A stretch of 64,000 bases of DNA, from assembly GCA_003952965.2 (NCBI GenBank), contig CM025849.1:9474113-9538112 (forward strand), given 5' to 3'. The notes under the pieces are model-generated. The model made no database searches, was not told the DNA's origin, and saw only the letters and a list, made by a program, of their open reading frames with translations. Of this stretch, positions 37,871 to 49,948 are shown one piece after another; the first letter of the stretch is position 1; every line of letters starts with the position of its first letter. The position numbers and the translations under genes are program-made. The stretch comes from Morella rubra. Lineage: Eukaryota > Streptophyta > Magnoliopsida > Fagales > Myricaceae.

Positions 37871-38599
37871 AACAAAAATGCCCTTCAGCTTGTATTTTAA
37901 TGTCAACTTTCACCTAAGGTGCAAAATGTATTTAAGTCTTAAAATAAATAACATCACATGCATAATATTACCAGATGATTGGAAATTACCTTTAATAACT
38001 CCACCTCCTAAAAAAGAAAATAAAGCATTGAATATTTTACTCAACATAATGATGGTTGTGTCACTTTATCTTTTCAAAAAGAAGCAAATATCAGCCATTC
38101 TTTTTCTAGACGATCATTTTCCTCTTTCACTACACTATCAAGATTTCAATCTGCTTTATCTTCTTTCAAACCTACTACAAACAGACCATCCACTTCCAAT
38201 GAACCTATAGTAGACCCCATCCCAGAAACAATTTACACAGATCATAATCTTCAATTCCCAAGATACTCAGAAGGCATATCCTCCGATCCATCTCCCTCTG
38301 AACCTCCTGTTAAAACTTCACCTACACAATCAGAAATATTTACATTACAACGTAATAACACTATACATGTATTACAAAAAGAATATACTATTAACAAAAC
38401 TCTCTTACAAGAAGATTTTAATGCTTTACATAATATGGTTAAAAGATTATGATTTTTATCTACTTATACTCAGGAAGATCAAGCATTAATAAGACAAACT
38501 TATTATCAATATATGCAAAATATTCAACAAGACATATATTTTTTCCAATGGTTTGAACATCATTTACCTACATAAATGTTATAACAAAACAATACCATG

Positions 38600-40151
38600 G
38601 TTAACTACGAATAGTCAAAAAATATATGAATATTATCCACCTAAAACTACTATCAGTCTTGATTATCAAGAAAAACAATATTTTGCTACATCATGTAAAA
38701 CTAATGCTTTAAATAATAATGATAAAAATTTTGATAATATTATACAACAAAATAATTATATTAATACATATTTACAAAAAATAGGAGAACATTTACAATC
38801 ACTTGAAACATATATAAAACCCACACCTAATAAAAATATACCTGAAACCCCTATGTTTTTACCTCCTAGTAAAATACCTCGATTATCTAGTGAAACAAAA
38901 TTAGATAAAATCAATGAAATGTTAGAAAAATTATCCTTACATGATGTTGCATCTACTTCTAAACAAAAGAATACCCTGCATACTTTAAATCATACAGATA
39001 CGGATTCACTATCTATAAACACTGCAGACAATGATATATTTGAAGAAGAAGAAGATTCAATAGAAGAATTAGAAAATCAGTTGATACATTAAGTCTAAAT
39101 AAATTACATACCAAACAAAAACATGCTCAAATATCTCATAAATATTATAATACAAATCATTGTAATTATTATCAAGACCAACCCCTCTTGATACACAATA
39201 TGAAGAAAGACATTTAGTTGCTACTTCTGCCTTTTCTGAACATAATATTTATGAATGGAATATAGATGGTATAGCTGAATATGAAATATTAAATATTCTT
39301 CATGAAATGTCTATGTATGCTAGTGTTCTACGTGGTGGTGATAAAAAAGAAAGAGAAGTTACTGAATGTATTATATGTGATTTTTCTGGTCAATTAAAAA
39401 ATTGGTGGGATAGATATCTTACTGAAGCTGAACGAAATACAATATTAACTTCTGTTGAAAGAGATAATGATAATAATCCTATATTAGGCACTGATGGCCA
39501 TACTAAAAATGATTCATGTATGACTTTATTATATACTATAACACTTAATTTTGTCGGAAATCCTACAATATATAGAGAAAGAGCTTCTGATTTTTTTTCT
39601 TAATTTAAAATGCCTACTCTTGCTGATTTTCGTTGGTATAAAGATATATTTTTAACTAAAGTATATTTACGTGATGATTGTAATCAAGTATATTGGAAAG
39701 AAAAATTTATTGCTGGTTTACCTACTACTTTTTCACAAAAAGTAAAATCTAAACTTATGAATGATCAAGGTGTCATGGATTATAACACATATACTTATGG
39801 TTCATTAATTAATATCATTAATAAAACAGGATTAACGTTATGTAATGATATGAAATTAAAGAAAACATTAGAATTAGATAAGAAAAATATCCGTAAGGAA
39901 TTAGGCGGTTTTTGTGCTCAATATGGTTTCACCAATCCTTTACCTCCTTCAAAACATAAAAGAAAACCATATTATAAAAATTATAAATATTCTAAACCAT
40001 ATAAATCTAAGAGAAGATATACACAAATGATAACCAAAAACCTTCCTCATCTAAACGTAAATTTCGTAAAACTACGAAAGGAAAAGTTCCTAAAAATCAA
40101 CCCCATGTTTGTTGGAAATGTGGAAAAACTGGCCATTTTGTCGCTAAATGT
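38600..40151 (+). pseudogene. viral coat-protein (gag-like) region, broken
   Basis: Open stretches at 38553-39092, 39307-39603 and 39610-40170 read as a caulimovirid coat protein: an acidic, Ser/Asp/Glu-rich N-part, a core with YNIDG-like and NWWD motifs, a Lys/Arg/Tyr-rich stretch, and a zinc knuckle CWKCGKTGHFVAKC at 40110-40151. The knuckle is in a different frame from the preceding basic stretch, so a frame change lies near 40025. A stop at 39601-39603 splits the core. Confidence 0.8.
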
Positions 40152-40799
40152 TATGTTAAAAAAGAAATAAAAATTTAGATCTTCCATTAGAACAAAAACA
40201 ACAGATTGCTAAAATCTTTTTAAATGATCCTTATACTCTAACTTCTTCTGATACAGATACTGATAGTATTTCTTCTGATAACGCAAAAATTTGTAATTGT
40301 TTAGATGATATTTGTCAATGTAAAGAAAAACAAATATTTATGTTAACACAAACTGATCAATTATTATTAGATGCTATAACACAAATTTCTGATCCTATAA
40401 AGCAACAAGAATATTTATTAAAAATGAAAGCTTTAACACATAAAGAAGAAAAACCTATACAATTACCACATCAACCCAAATATTATGATTTTAATAAAGT
40501 TTTAGAACGATTTGATAAACAACCACAACAAAATATTACTTAGTTGCTTTACATAAAGAAATACAAATACAAAAACAAGAATTAAAACAATTACAAAATA
40601 CACAAGCTAATTTAATTCAAATCACAGATAAATTATTAACAGAAATATGTTTCTTAAAACACAACAATATCTACATCTGAATTAACTTGATTTAACTGTA
40701 TCTGATTTACCTCAATCTTCCATTCCATCTACTTCTACTACATTTGAACCATTTTTACAAATCATAGACCGTATTATATTTCAAAAATGGCATGTTGAA

Positions 40800-41170
40800 A
40801 TAACCATACGTATTCATGATTTTATTTTCACAACTATAGCCTTAGTAGATTCTGGTGCTGATCTAAATTGCATTCAAGAAGGTCTTATTGATTCAAAATA
40901 TTTTGAAAAAACAACAGAAAGATTATCTCAAGCTGATGGTCAAAAATTAGCTATTAATTATAAAATTCCTAATGTCACATATATGTAATAATGGATTTTG
41001 TTTTCAAACTACATTTGTTTTGGTAAAATATTTATCTTCCAAAGTTATATTAGGAAATCCTTTCCTTGCTTTATTATATCCTTTTATTGTTACTGAACAA
41101 GGTATTACTTCAAAAATTTTAGGCCAAGATATTGCTTTTAATTTTTATTATCCTCCTTTTACTAAAGATA
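40800..41170 (+). pseudogene. viral retropepsin-like aspartic protease, broken
   Basis: The active-site motif VDSGAD is encoded at about 40845-40862. The second family motif, an ILGxPF-type sequence followed by LLYPF, is at about 41045-41085 in another frame, with the shift near 40970. This spacing is normal for caulimovirid and Ty3-type proteases. Confidence 0.75.
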
Positions 41171-41394
41171 TACAAGCTCTTAAAAATGTTTCAATTCATA
41201 AAGAAATTTATCGTTTACAACAAAATAAAATTTATCGTAAACAACAACATCTTCATTTTCTACAAAAAGAAGTAACTTATAAAACGATTAAAGAACAAAT
41301 ACACGATTCTATATGTCAAAATGAAATAAAAAAATTTTAAAAACATTTAGAAAATACAGTTTGTTCTACTTTACCAAATGCTTTCTGGAATAGA

Positions 41395-41760
41395 AAAAAG
41401 CATATTATTTCTTTACCTTATGAACCTGATTTTTCAGAAAGAAATATACCTACAAAAGCAAGACCAATTACAAATGAATCAAGAACAATTAGAATTTTGT
41501 AAACAAGAAATTCAATTATTATTAGATAAAGGTTTTATTCGCCCTTCTAAATCACCATGGAGTTGTGCTGCTTTTTATGTTTGGGGCAAAGCTGAATTAG
41601 AAAGAGGTGTACCTCGTCTTGTTATTAATTATAAACCCTTAAATAAAGCCTTACGTTGGATTCGTTATCCTATTCCTAATAAAAAAGATTTACTTAATCG
41701 TCTGCATGATGCATGTATTTTCTCTAAATTTGATATGAAAAGACTTGGTAAAGAAAAGCT
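41395..41760 (+). pseudogene. viral reverse transcriptase, N-terminal fragment
   Basis: Encodes the finger region of a caulimovirid/Ty3-class RT: GFIRPSKSPWSCAAF, LVINYKPLNKAL, RYPIPNKKDLL and FSKFDMK. Homology stops abruptly at about 41745. The palm motif with the paired aspartates and the RNase H domain are absent, so the polymerase is truncated. Confidence 0.88.
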
Positions 41761-42301
41761 ATGCAATAATCCGAATCATATTGTTCAACATATGAATGAA
41801 TAATATCATGTATGGAATTTTCAAGAGTATAAATGAATATGAAAAAATTGAGTTAAAAAAAAATTAATAACAAGACGTAGCTATAATTGAGTTAAAAAAA
41901 ATTTCTGTTGAAACCAGTTAGTTTTTCAAAATTAGCTTTGAAACCAAAATCCCGTACCAGTGCTTTTTCGAAATCGCTAGTACGCAAGTATAATTTCTTC
42001 CCCCCCACCCTTTTTTTTTTAAATGAAGTAAAATCTACATTGGCGATCAGACAGACGCTTTGAGTGCCTGAGGCTGATGTATTGCAGTGGAGAACCAAAG
42101 CCAACCCCACTGACGAACACAAACCAACAAACTTCCTTGCTTTGAAGGCATTTACAGCTTTAATTTGTCATTGACTGATTTCAGAATCTTTGTTTTGACA
42201 ACCAACGAAAACATTCTGTGCTATGTGATCTCTATCCTATGTCAATTATCTGATACAAACAAAGGAGATGTGCAATGCCACTTGGTTCTCCAAACATGGT
42301 G

Positions 42302-44879
42302 TCACTGTTTACCCTCAACCGTTTGGATGTTGTCCTCATGAATAGAGTTAAGAACCAGTTTAAGCTCCCCAGTATATTGGGAGAGGATAGCTTGTTCCAC
42401 TGCTCCGGGAGGAGAGCTTGGAAGATCCCATCCACATTCCTGAACGACACTCGTGGGTATTAGTTTGGCTCCATCAAGGGATGCATGGAACTGTTCATGC
42501 CCTGCCAGGTTCGTAAACCTCAGCTCCTCATCCCGTCTTTCGTTGCAGCTGATGCACTGCATCTTCCTCCTCTGCACCTCATCTTTCACTCTCTGCAAAG
42601 AAAAAGGAAAGCCATAGCTGCGTTATACCATGTTTATGGAGCAAATTGCGCTCATTTCTCGAGTTACCATGAATAGAACAAAGAGAAAGTATGGCTGATA
42701 TGATAAATAAAAGAACCTACAACAACAACAAATTGGTGTGGATTCAACTGAACGATCACTTTCTTCTCCTTGGAGACTTTCCAATATTTCTCTGCCCTTC
42801 TTCTTACTTTTATTTCATCTAAGCGACGCGTTAATTTTTATTGGTGTAATCACTTGTGTGTTAATGTGGGATTACACAAGGCAATAGAGAAACAAACGGA
42901 AATTGCAGGAATAATCGAATCACTTCTGTTTGGTTTCCTCAAGGAGCTCAAAAATGAAAATGTCGCTACAATCTTCCCATTCCCAAAGTTAGAAGAGCAT
43001 TTCCCGCAGCACTCCCTAATAAAGGGAGATACCTCAGGTTTTGCCAATAGCTCAAGTGCAAAACATGGAGTTTCTGGCAAGCATGAACAACACCAGAAAC
43101 TTCACACAGTTCCATCATACCGGGAATACACTAATTGAAATATAACTTGCGTAGTCATCATTGGCAGAGAAAGGCAATCTTAGGGTGCAACCAATATACA
43201 TTTTTAAAAACGCATGAAGTAGGAAATAATCTCCCAAAATAATGTTCTCCTATCTTCTGGCCAGGAAGATAGTTACACCACTCAGAGGTATGACCCTAAA
43301 ATATTTGCCAGTTTCTTACTGAAGTATTTCCCTAATAAAAAGATTACTGTTCTACTCATCTGTGAACATATGTTTTTTCAATGGATAAAACAAAGTTCAG
43401 AACCCATCTTGATGTTTAGAATGTCATTTATATTTGCTTCTCAAATCAAAACTATCCATCTGCATAATCCAACGGCTTTTTACCTTCATACCTTTGCTAC
43501 TTGATCAATACAGGTCAGTATTTATTAGACGACACCAACAGAACCAAAGGACTATATAGGACAATGGTGCAATGATGACCTGCCAAATCATGCTCTGCAT
43601 TCATCACCACAATACTTTCTCTAATCTCCTTACATCTTAAAAATCAGTAACTGTAATACTCCAATGAGGATGACTTCAAGAAAATGGCAGCTTTAGTTAA
43701 AGGTGCCTCTCGGGAAAGCTAATAAGACCAAGAATTGAGTCGCTTAATGAGTTCCATGTATTTCCAGTGGCCTAGTATGTCTAACAAAAACTATGCCGCT
43801 CAACTTATATTCCCAAAAACTACGATCTGCTTCGCTTAGATAAATACTTTCCATTCTTTCTTTATCAATACCTCCAAGCACCCTAAACCGAAAACTATAA
43901 CTCCACAACATAAACACTAATCAGACAGTGAACACATGCCAAAGCAACAGAATCATTGAAAAACATACGAAAGAGGGAAAAAAAAGGACTTTTAGAAACG
44001 CACCTGCAACAACTTCGAGTCAAACGCGGGCAAACCAATTTGCCCAACAGTCAGCGACCCAAACAAGTTGCCTATCAGTGCAGCATCAGGCACAGCCAAC
44101 CCACGAACCAGCCCAGCCGCAAACCCACCTAGAAAACTATCCCCAGCACCCGTCGGATCGACCTGGTTGGCCGCAAACGGCGCTATTTCCCATTCCCCGT
44201 CCTTCCAATACACCGTGCACCCGTCTTTCCCATGCGTCACCACCACGCAACAATATTTCCTCACCTCCTCCACGTCCATGAACACCGCTTCCTCCGCCGA
44301 GGCCTTAAGGAACCCGACGCGTGGTAAGAGGTGAAAGAACCCACTCTCCTTCAGCCCCACGTGCCTGACGGTCCCATCGACGCTATCGAATTCGCGAATC
44401 AGGGCCTGGATATCCACGAAAACCACATTGCAAATCTCGAGCATTTGCTCGAGCGTCTCAGGCGATATCTCGCCTCCGACGCCTACTGCCATACCGAAAT
44501 CGAACCTCGTTTCAGGAAGATCCGACGGCAGAATAGGGTCGCATGCGGAGACCCGTTTCAAAACACGGTCCCGGTGCCCATCCCTGTCCATGCCCCAGTC
44601 GAAATGCGCGTGGAAGAGAGTGGTCCTCGAGGTGGGTATCACCATCGGGCTACGACCTGTCGTGTACGCGAAATCCGGCCCAACCTTGGAGACCAGACTG
44701 TAAGCAACAGACATACCATCTAGAACGGCGGAGATGAAGGAGGCGGCCCCACCAAGCGTCTCAGCCACAACGACGCCGTCGCGGAAGAGAACGTCGTGGC
44801 AGTAGTTGCCCACAATTAGGCCACGGCGAGAGAGAAGATTTGGTTGCACCATTTCTGGTTCTTTTAGGTCCCTCACCAT
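42302..44879 (-). CDS. MIK: inositol 3-kinase, PfkB family (MIK-like)
   Basis: PfkB/ribokinase-fold sugar kinase. The Arabidopsis counterpart At5g58730 phosphorylates myo-inositol to inositol 3-phosphate, feeding phytate synthesis in the cytosol. Two exons, 44879-44004 and 42592-42302, flank a 1.4-kb intron (CAG|gtgcgt ... ttgcag|AGA), giving 388 aa. Features: N-terminal substrate region GLIVGNYCHDV and ETLGGAASFISAVL (residues about 20-52), and PfkB signature 2 DPTGAGDSFLGGF at about 241-253, whose GAGD aspartate is the catalytic base of the family. The C-terminal exon (RVKDEVQRRKMQC...) is specific to the inositol-kinase group. ATG 44879 is preferred; ATG 44852 (MVQPNLL) is also possible. 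A TATA box lies at 44996-45003. Exon 1 is clearly more GC-rich than its surroundings. Confidence 0.93.
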
Positions 44880-44995
44880 GGCCAATTGGTAGTGTAATTC
44901 GACTCTGTAGTTTGTGGGCAAGTTTAGGGATCATGGGTGAGAGAAACCGTGAAAACCCAGAACAAATTAGAAAACACAATAAGAGGCACACAGCT

Positions 44996-45003
44996 TATTT
45001 ATA
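44996..45003 (-). promoter_or_regulatory. TATA box of inositol kinase gene
   Basis: TATAAATA on the - strand within 'ttttataaataagc', about 117 bp upstream of the ATG at 44879. A start site near 44970 would give a 5' UTR of about 90 nt. Confidence 0.6.
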
Positions 45004-46615
45004 AAACGGATTGTGACGGTGTTTCGTACTGTGGTGGTCGTGTTTGTTTGGACAAGTGAATTATGTGTCGCGCCGGTGAGGGGCTTTGTTTATACAGAGA
45101 GCCACGGAGTCTCGTCCCGATTCTCTTGTTTTTTTATATTTGTTCTAATGTGGGGTAGGAAGGAGCTGACCGACGGCCTTCGTTGTCTGCTTCCGGGGTG
45201 CGAACATGGGGAAAGTCACCGAAAAGGAGTTTTGGATCCGTCGTCAAAAAAGAAAAAAAGGTTTACGCGTGAATGCTATTCTGTTCGAGCACGAAACTGA
45301 GCCTGCCAGTTGATTGGGTTACACAACCATCATACGATTTAATCAACGGTTCAATTCTCTAACTTACTAAATAGTGATAAAAAAAAAAAATAGATCAGCT
45401 AGATATCGTAATTATTTCGTGCTTCATTAATTTAGCTAACCTAAACTATCTCCAGATGAGGAGCGGAGGTCTAAGAATGAAGTTCTTATTGAAGCTTAAT
45501 GGACGTGACCTCATGTCCGAGTCAACAACGCATTGAATTGATATTGATGCTTCTACTGAATCATTCAGGAAATTAAGATCTTTTAAAATTTATTATTCCA
45601 TATAATTCAAAGAAAAATAGATCGTAAGAGATGAACTTAATACCATTTAATGATATTCATATAAAATTTTTAACAGCATAAATCTTATAATAAAATTCAA
45701 CTGTTGGCTATCTCTAATTACATAATTTTGAACAGAAAAATACAAAAAATCTTGATTCGAGAAGAAAAAGTCTAGTCAACAAGATTGCTGGCGAAGATGC
45801 CTAAAAATGGCAACATAACACAGTTTTCCTCGGAAAGATGTTTGCGTCAGTGCAATAAATTAATAATGCAATAGGAATACCCCGCTGGAAAGTCCAAGAA
45901 ATCTTACCATCCAATAATATCTACGGTCAGAATAGAAAGCTCAAGAATGTGATTCTTATTTATTTACAACCTTTTTAAGTGGAGTTTTCGATTATAAACA
46001 ATCAAAGCTTTAGAATGTGCTTAGAAAAAGAAAAAAAAAAAAGCTTCAGAATGTGATTCCTTCTGGTCGATGGCTAGAAGTTGTGGTTCTGATTCTCCGC
46101 TACCTCAAGTTGACAACTCTCTCTCTCTCTTCCGTTTAACCTATGCTGGTTTCGAAAGACTTAAAAATTTATAAATGTGTGATGCAGAGAATATCTGAAA
46201 GATCATTAAAAGAACATGTTATGCAGAGTCTGGAAAATTTTCTCTAGACATCCTTGGGTTTCAGCACAGGCAAAAGACATTATTTCAATCTCAACCAAAC
46301 CTGCTATTTTCTAAATCCGTCTAGCTTGAAATCTGTTCCCATTTATGACTTCTAAGTGAACGCAGCCTTCAAAACACTCAGATATGTGGATTCCCATGTT
46401 ACATTAATAACGAGGATCAGGAAACTGGAATAAACAAGTAACTATAAATGCCATATGATATTATCTCAGTTCTTACAGATATTTGCAGGAAGAGTGGTAG
46501 ATAAACTAATCACATTGTCAGAATGGCACAATGAAGAGGGAACAAGAACCTAACACCATTTTATTTACTAGATCTCAATCACCATGTCAGTAACCAATAA
46601 GTCATACCAAGATTG
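45004..46615. other. intergenic, no gene seen
   Basis: Between the inositol kinase promoter and the NudC-like 3' end. It is AT-rich, with a weak relative of the family-2 repeat at about 45560-45740 and a CT microsatellite at 46115-46130. No coding or RNA gene is recognised. Confidence 0.6.
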
Positions 46616-48794
46616 TCAATCAGTGCGTATCCCACCCATAAAAGTCCTTGGATCAGGACACTCCCCAGAAAATTGGGCTTGTGAGAAGTCAAAACCTGGG
46701 TTCTGCAGAAAGAAACAACAGTTATTAGAACGGGCAGAAAAGTATTCATGCTGCCAAGCATGTCAAAAAACCATGACAACTTTCATACAACATGAGAGAC
46801 CATTATTGCCATCTTGATCCAAGTCTTTTTTCAAAAAAATTCTTTATTGTAGCCGAGAAAGTCGCTTGACACAAATGGCATGACTCAAATGATGATTATG
46901 CATACTAATCAAACCAAATAGATCAAAGCATTAGCCCACCAACAAATATGTAAGTCATCTCATTAGGAGTCCAACCAACCAAGTGTAAATATTACACACA
47001 ACCAAAGACATATAAATTGTGCATCACTACATCTTAAAAATAGTCACCTGAATGCATGCAGATATTGCTACCAATAAAAGCATCAGGCCTAGTGTTAGCA
47101 TGCAATGGCCCAACTTAAGTCAGAAAAAAGCCTACTCATGCCTGATCTCTATCTTCAAATGCTTTAAACAGCTAGCAGCTTTTAGATAGACCCAAAGACT
47201 TCTAAACCAGTAGATTCTTTGGCATCAATTGCAATAATGCTTGCAATAGTCTCACAACAGAGCTTGCAGACGCCGCATAAAAGCAATTCATTCAAATACA
47301 TCACTATAAGGAGCTCAAAAGGAGGAAGGTGTAGCAGAACTCTCAATTAGCTGTAGATGTTGTACACGGAGGGCGCTCCCTCCCAGTTGGAGCCACATAA
47401 GCTGGGCCAGGCCTTTGAAAGGTAATTTGTCATTTACTTTTCCGGTGAGGTTCAACGATTTTGCATCTAATTAGATAACACCTTAAATTTAGTTGTTTCT
47501 TAATTGGTTTGATTAAGAAATATAAAACCCAACAAATTAAGGCGGCAGATTGAAGAAATCCTCAAGTGATCCACTTCATCCTCAGAAATTCCGTTCCATA
47601 TGTAGAATCAATCTCCTTATTTGAAAGGACCACATTTAGTTTATGAAGTAAGAATTCGTATGGGACCAAGTAACTAAAATAATCATTTATACAAAATGGT
47701 CTAGATTTCAAGACTTGACATTTATAACAAAAATCACAAACGAACAGGGGGACCCAGAACATACATTCACGGAGCATAATAAAGTGGACTCAACAGGCAT
47801 TAAGAATCCGTGTGGTAATCTCTATTGTGGAGAAGCATAATTCACCTCTTCTTGAAATCTCTGAAGCATGAGACGCTTCTGCTCAAGGTCAGTGGAGTAA
47901 GGATCCAGCTGACCCTGACCCAATATAGGTGAAGACCAGGTCTGACCTTTGTCCCTCTTCTGCAGTGTAATGTGCATTATATCATCCTCTGCCAAGCAAA
48001 CCAGGTTAGCTAAACACATTATCTAGAAAAACCGATCTCTAATTCTGTTCCTGGGTTCATTTCAGGGAACACAAGAAAGCACAACATAAAAAGCGCATTC
48101 TGTTGAAGATATTCCTATCGCTCTGAAAAACCTGATTTTGGACAACACATAACAACATTGAGCACCAAATTTTCTCTTTACCTCAATCCCCCTACAATTT
48201 TCTCAACCAACTGTTGGGTTCCCTTAGATGCTATTACGAGCACTCATATAACGCAGCCAGAAATAATACCTAAGGTCCAGAAAGAACAGTCGGTCTTCAC
48301 CGGACATGTAAGGTCGTGCTGAGACACCAAAGCCAAAAATTTATATCCATCATCAGCGAAACCACAGAAACCCATTCAATCCCAATAACAACAAATTCAA
48401 AAGAAAACATTGCAATTTCCACAGAAAATGAAACACACATTGAGGTAAGGAGGGTTGCCCTTGATGCCGACTTCGACGTGCTTCGACTGAATCTTGCAAT
48501 AGAATTGCTTCGGATGAACGTTGGGCGGAAGATTTATATACATATTCACCTCATCCAGCGTCTGGTCCCAATCGAAGACCTTCTGACCTGAAAACTCGGA
48601 TGCAAACGACAAAGAAACAAAAAAATCCACAGTTTCAGTAGCCGAAAATCAAACAAACATAAGCGATAGATATAGATGAATTGGTTACCCAAAAAACAAA
48701 AACAAAAAAGATATAGATGAAGCAGAGAGAGAGAGAGAGAGATACCGTTATGGATGAAGCTGTGACGCTTCTCTGGTGCCAATTTCTCCGCCAT
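46616..48794 (-). CDS. NudC-like CS-domain (HSP20/p23-fold) protein
   Basis: Small co-chaperone-type protein matching Arabidopsis At5g58740. Five exons: 48794-48746, 48587-48439, 48318-48270, 47988-47846, 46702-46616; all GT-AG, with phases closing to 158 aa. The CS domain occupies about residues 18-110: FDWDQTLDEVNMYINLPPN, CKIQSKHVEVGIKG, DCSFWTLEDD and MHITLQKRDKGQTW. This last part is typical of NudC-family proteins that bind client proteins or HSP90. A conserved plant C-tail follows: LGQGQLDPYSTDLEQKRLML, FQEENPGFDFSQA and DPRTFMGGIRTD. The start ATG at 48794 gives MAEKLAPEKRH. It is expected in the cytosol. Intron 1 contains a GA microsatellite directly next to the donor. Confidence 0.95.
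48721..48742. repeat. GA microsatellite next to a splice donor
   Basis: About nine GA units at the donor end of NudC-like intron 1, only a few bases from gtatc. On the transcribed strand this is a CT tract, which could behave as a pyrimidine-rich splicing context. Confidence 0.8.
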
Positions 48795-49753
48795 TTTTTT
48801 TAGGGTTGGCTTATTCGGCTCTGTTTTTCCCTCCTTTTTCCCTTTTCTCGCGGTTTCCACTGATCGATCTCTATTGCCTATTAGCTCTCTCTAAATTCCT
48901 GTCCCCAGTTCGTCTTGAAGCTTCTATGGCGAAAGTTTGGACATTTGTGAAATGGCCCCAACTTTCGCGACCTTTGTGTTTCCACCTCTAATTTCACTTT
49001 CTCCACTGATTTTGGGTAAAATTACAAATCTTCCTTGCAGTATTTTTTTTTTTTTAAATTAAAAAAAAAATTGTAACAAGAGACAATCTGCAGCGCATTG
49101 TTCACGGGACTCTAATGTCACGCTGGAGGGTTTAACGTCCTACGTTATAGGTCTAATTGTGAAGTGCCAGTAGTAAGGTGGGCCACTGTGGACTATGAAA
49201 TTCTGTTTTTAAGATTGTTAACGACCAAGTCTTATCTTTTATTTATTTCACTCAGTAGTTTACTGTGGCCTTAGTATAAGTTGTTAGTTAGTAGTGGTTA
49301 ATGGTTATTATAAGTTGTTAGTACGTAGGTAGTGGATGTAGTTAACGTTAGTAGATTGCATTAGTGAGTAATGAGAAGTTGTTAATGTCAACACTTATTT
49401 AGAATAGACACGGTAAGTCTAGAAAAATTTACAAGAATCTGTTATTTGGTTAAAAGAAGAAAGTGGTAGAATTTACTAGAAGGCTATCACTTGCAATTGC
49501 CGACTTGATGAATGGACGGGAAACTTCAGTCCGCCTATCTAGTGTGCCCATAAATAAGAGAAAACAAGCTAAGAAAGTGCATTGAGGTGAGAAAAAATAA
49601 AAGAATAGTGAAAAGTGGTGTGAGTCATGCTTTTAGAGTGAATTAAAAAGTGAAGAAAGTTAAAAAAGAAAACAGAAAAAGTGAAGAAGTGAGTGATGTA
49701 AGGCTAGAGAAAAGTGTAGAGAGAAAATGTAGTGTGGTTTTGAAGTTTGCGGG

Positions 49754-49948
49754 GTCTGTTTGTTTGAAAAAATTTGGGGAAGTTGAAATTTTAAAGTATT
49801 AAATTTGGTGAAAAAGTGAAGAAAGAGATGATTTTTAATATTTATTATAGTAAAAAAATAATGATTTAATAAGGAGAAAAAGATTATATTGTAATTTTTT
49901 ATTGTGTTAAAATTTTAAGAAACGTAAAATTTTGATTCGCAAACAGAC
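49754..49948 (+). mobile_element. MITE-like element, family 1 (best preserved)
   Basis: A 195-bp AT-rich element with terminal inverted repeats: gtctgtttg at the left end and caaacagac at the right end, continued inward by imperfect 'gaaaaaattt/aaaattttg' pairing. No coding capacity. Related copies lie at 25740-25930 (reverse), 37272-37446 and 52840-53035. No clear target duplication was found. Confidence 0.7.

Larger units (their letters stand above)
37870..41760 (+). mobile_element. Caulimoviridae-like endogenous pararetrovirus remnant
   Basis: A strongly AT-rich block of about 3.9 kb whose codon use differs from the flanking genes. In order it shows a low-complexity virion/movement-type N-terminal region, a coat-protein (gag-like) region with a CCHC knuckle, a retropepsin-like protease and the first part of a reverse transcriptase. 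The order and motifs match plant pararetroviruses (Caulimoviridae, perhaps florendovirus- or petuvirus-like). It is broken by stops near 38450 and 38573 and by frame changes near 39600, 40025, 40172 and 40970, and stops short of the catalytic palm and RNase H. No long terminal repeats or tRNA-primer site were identified. It is a fossil and is not expected to express virus. Confidence 0.85.

Noticed and set aside
42770..43138. 122-codon + strand frame inside the inositol kinase intron
   Set aside because: No recognisable domain, no gene structure around it; chance frame in an intron.
44331..44723. Long + strand open frames opposite inositol kinase exon 1
   Set aside because: They are antisense to a conserved, GC-rich PfkB exon and show no family features; base composition explains them.
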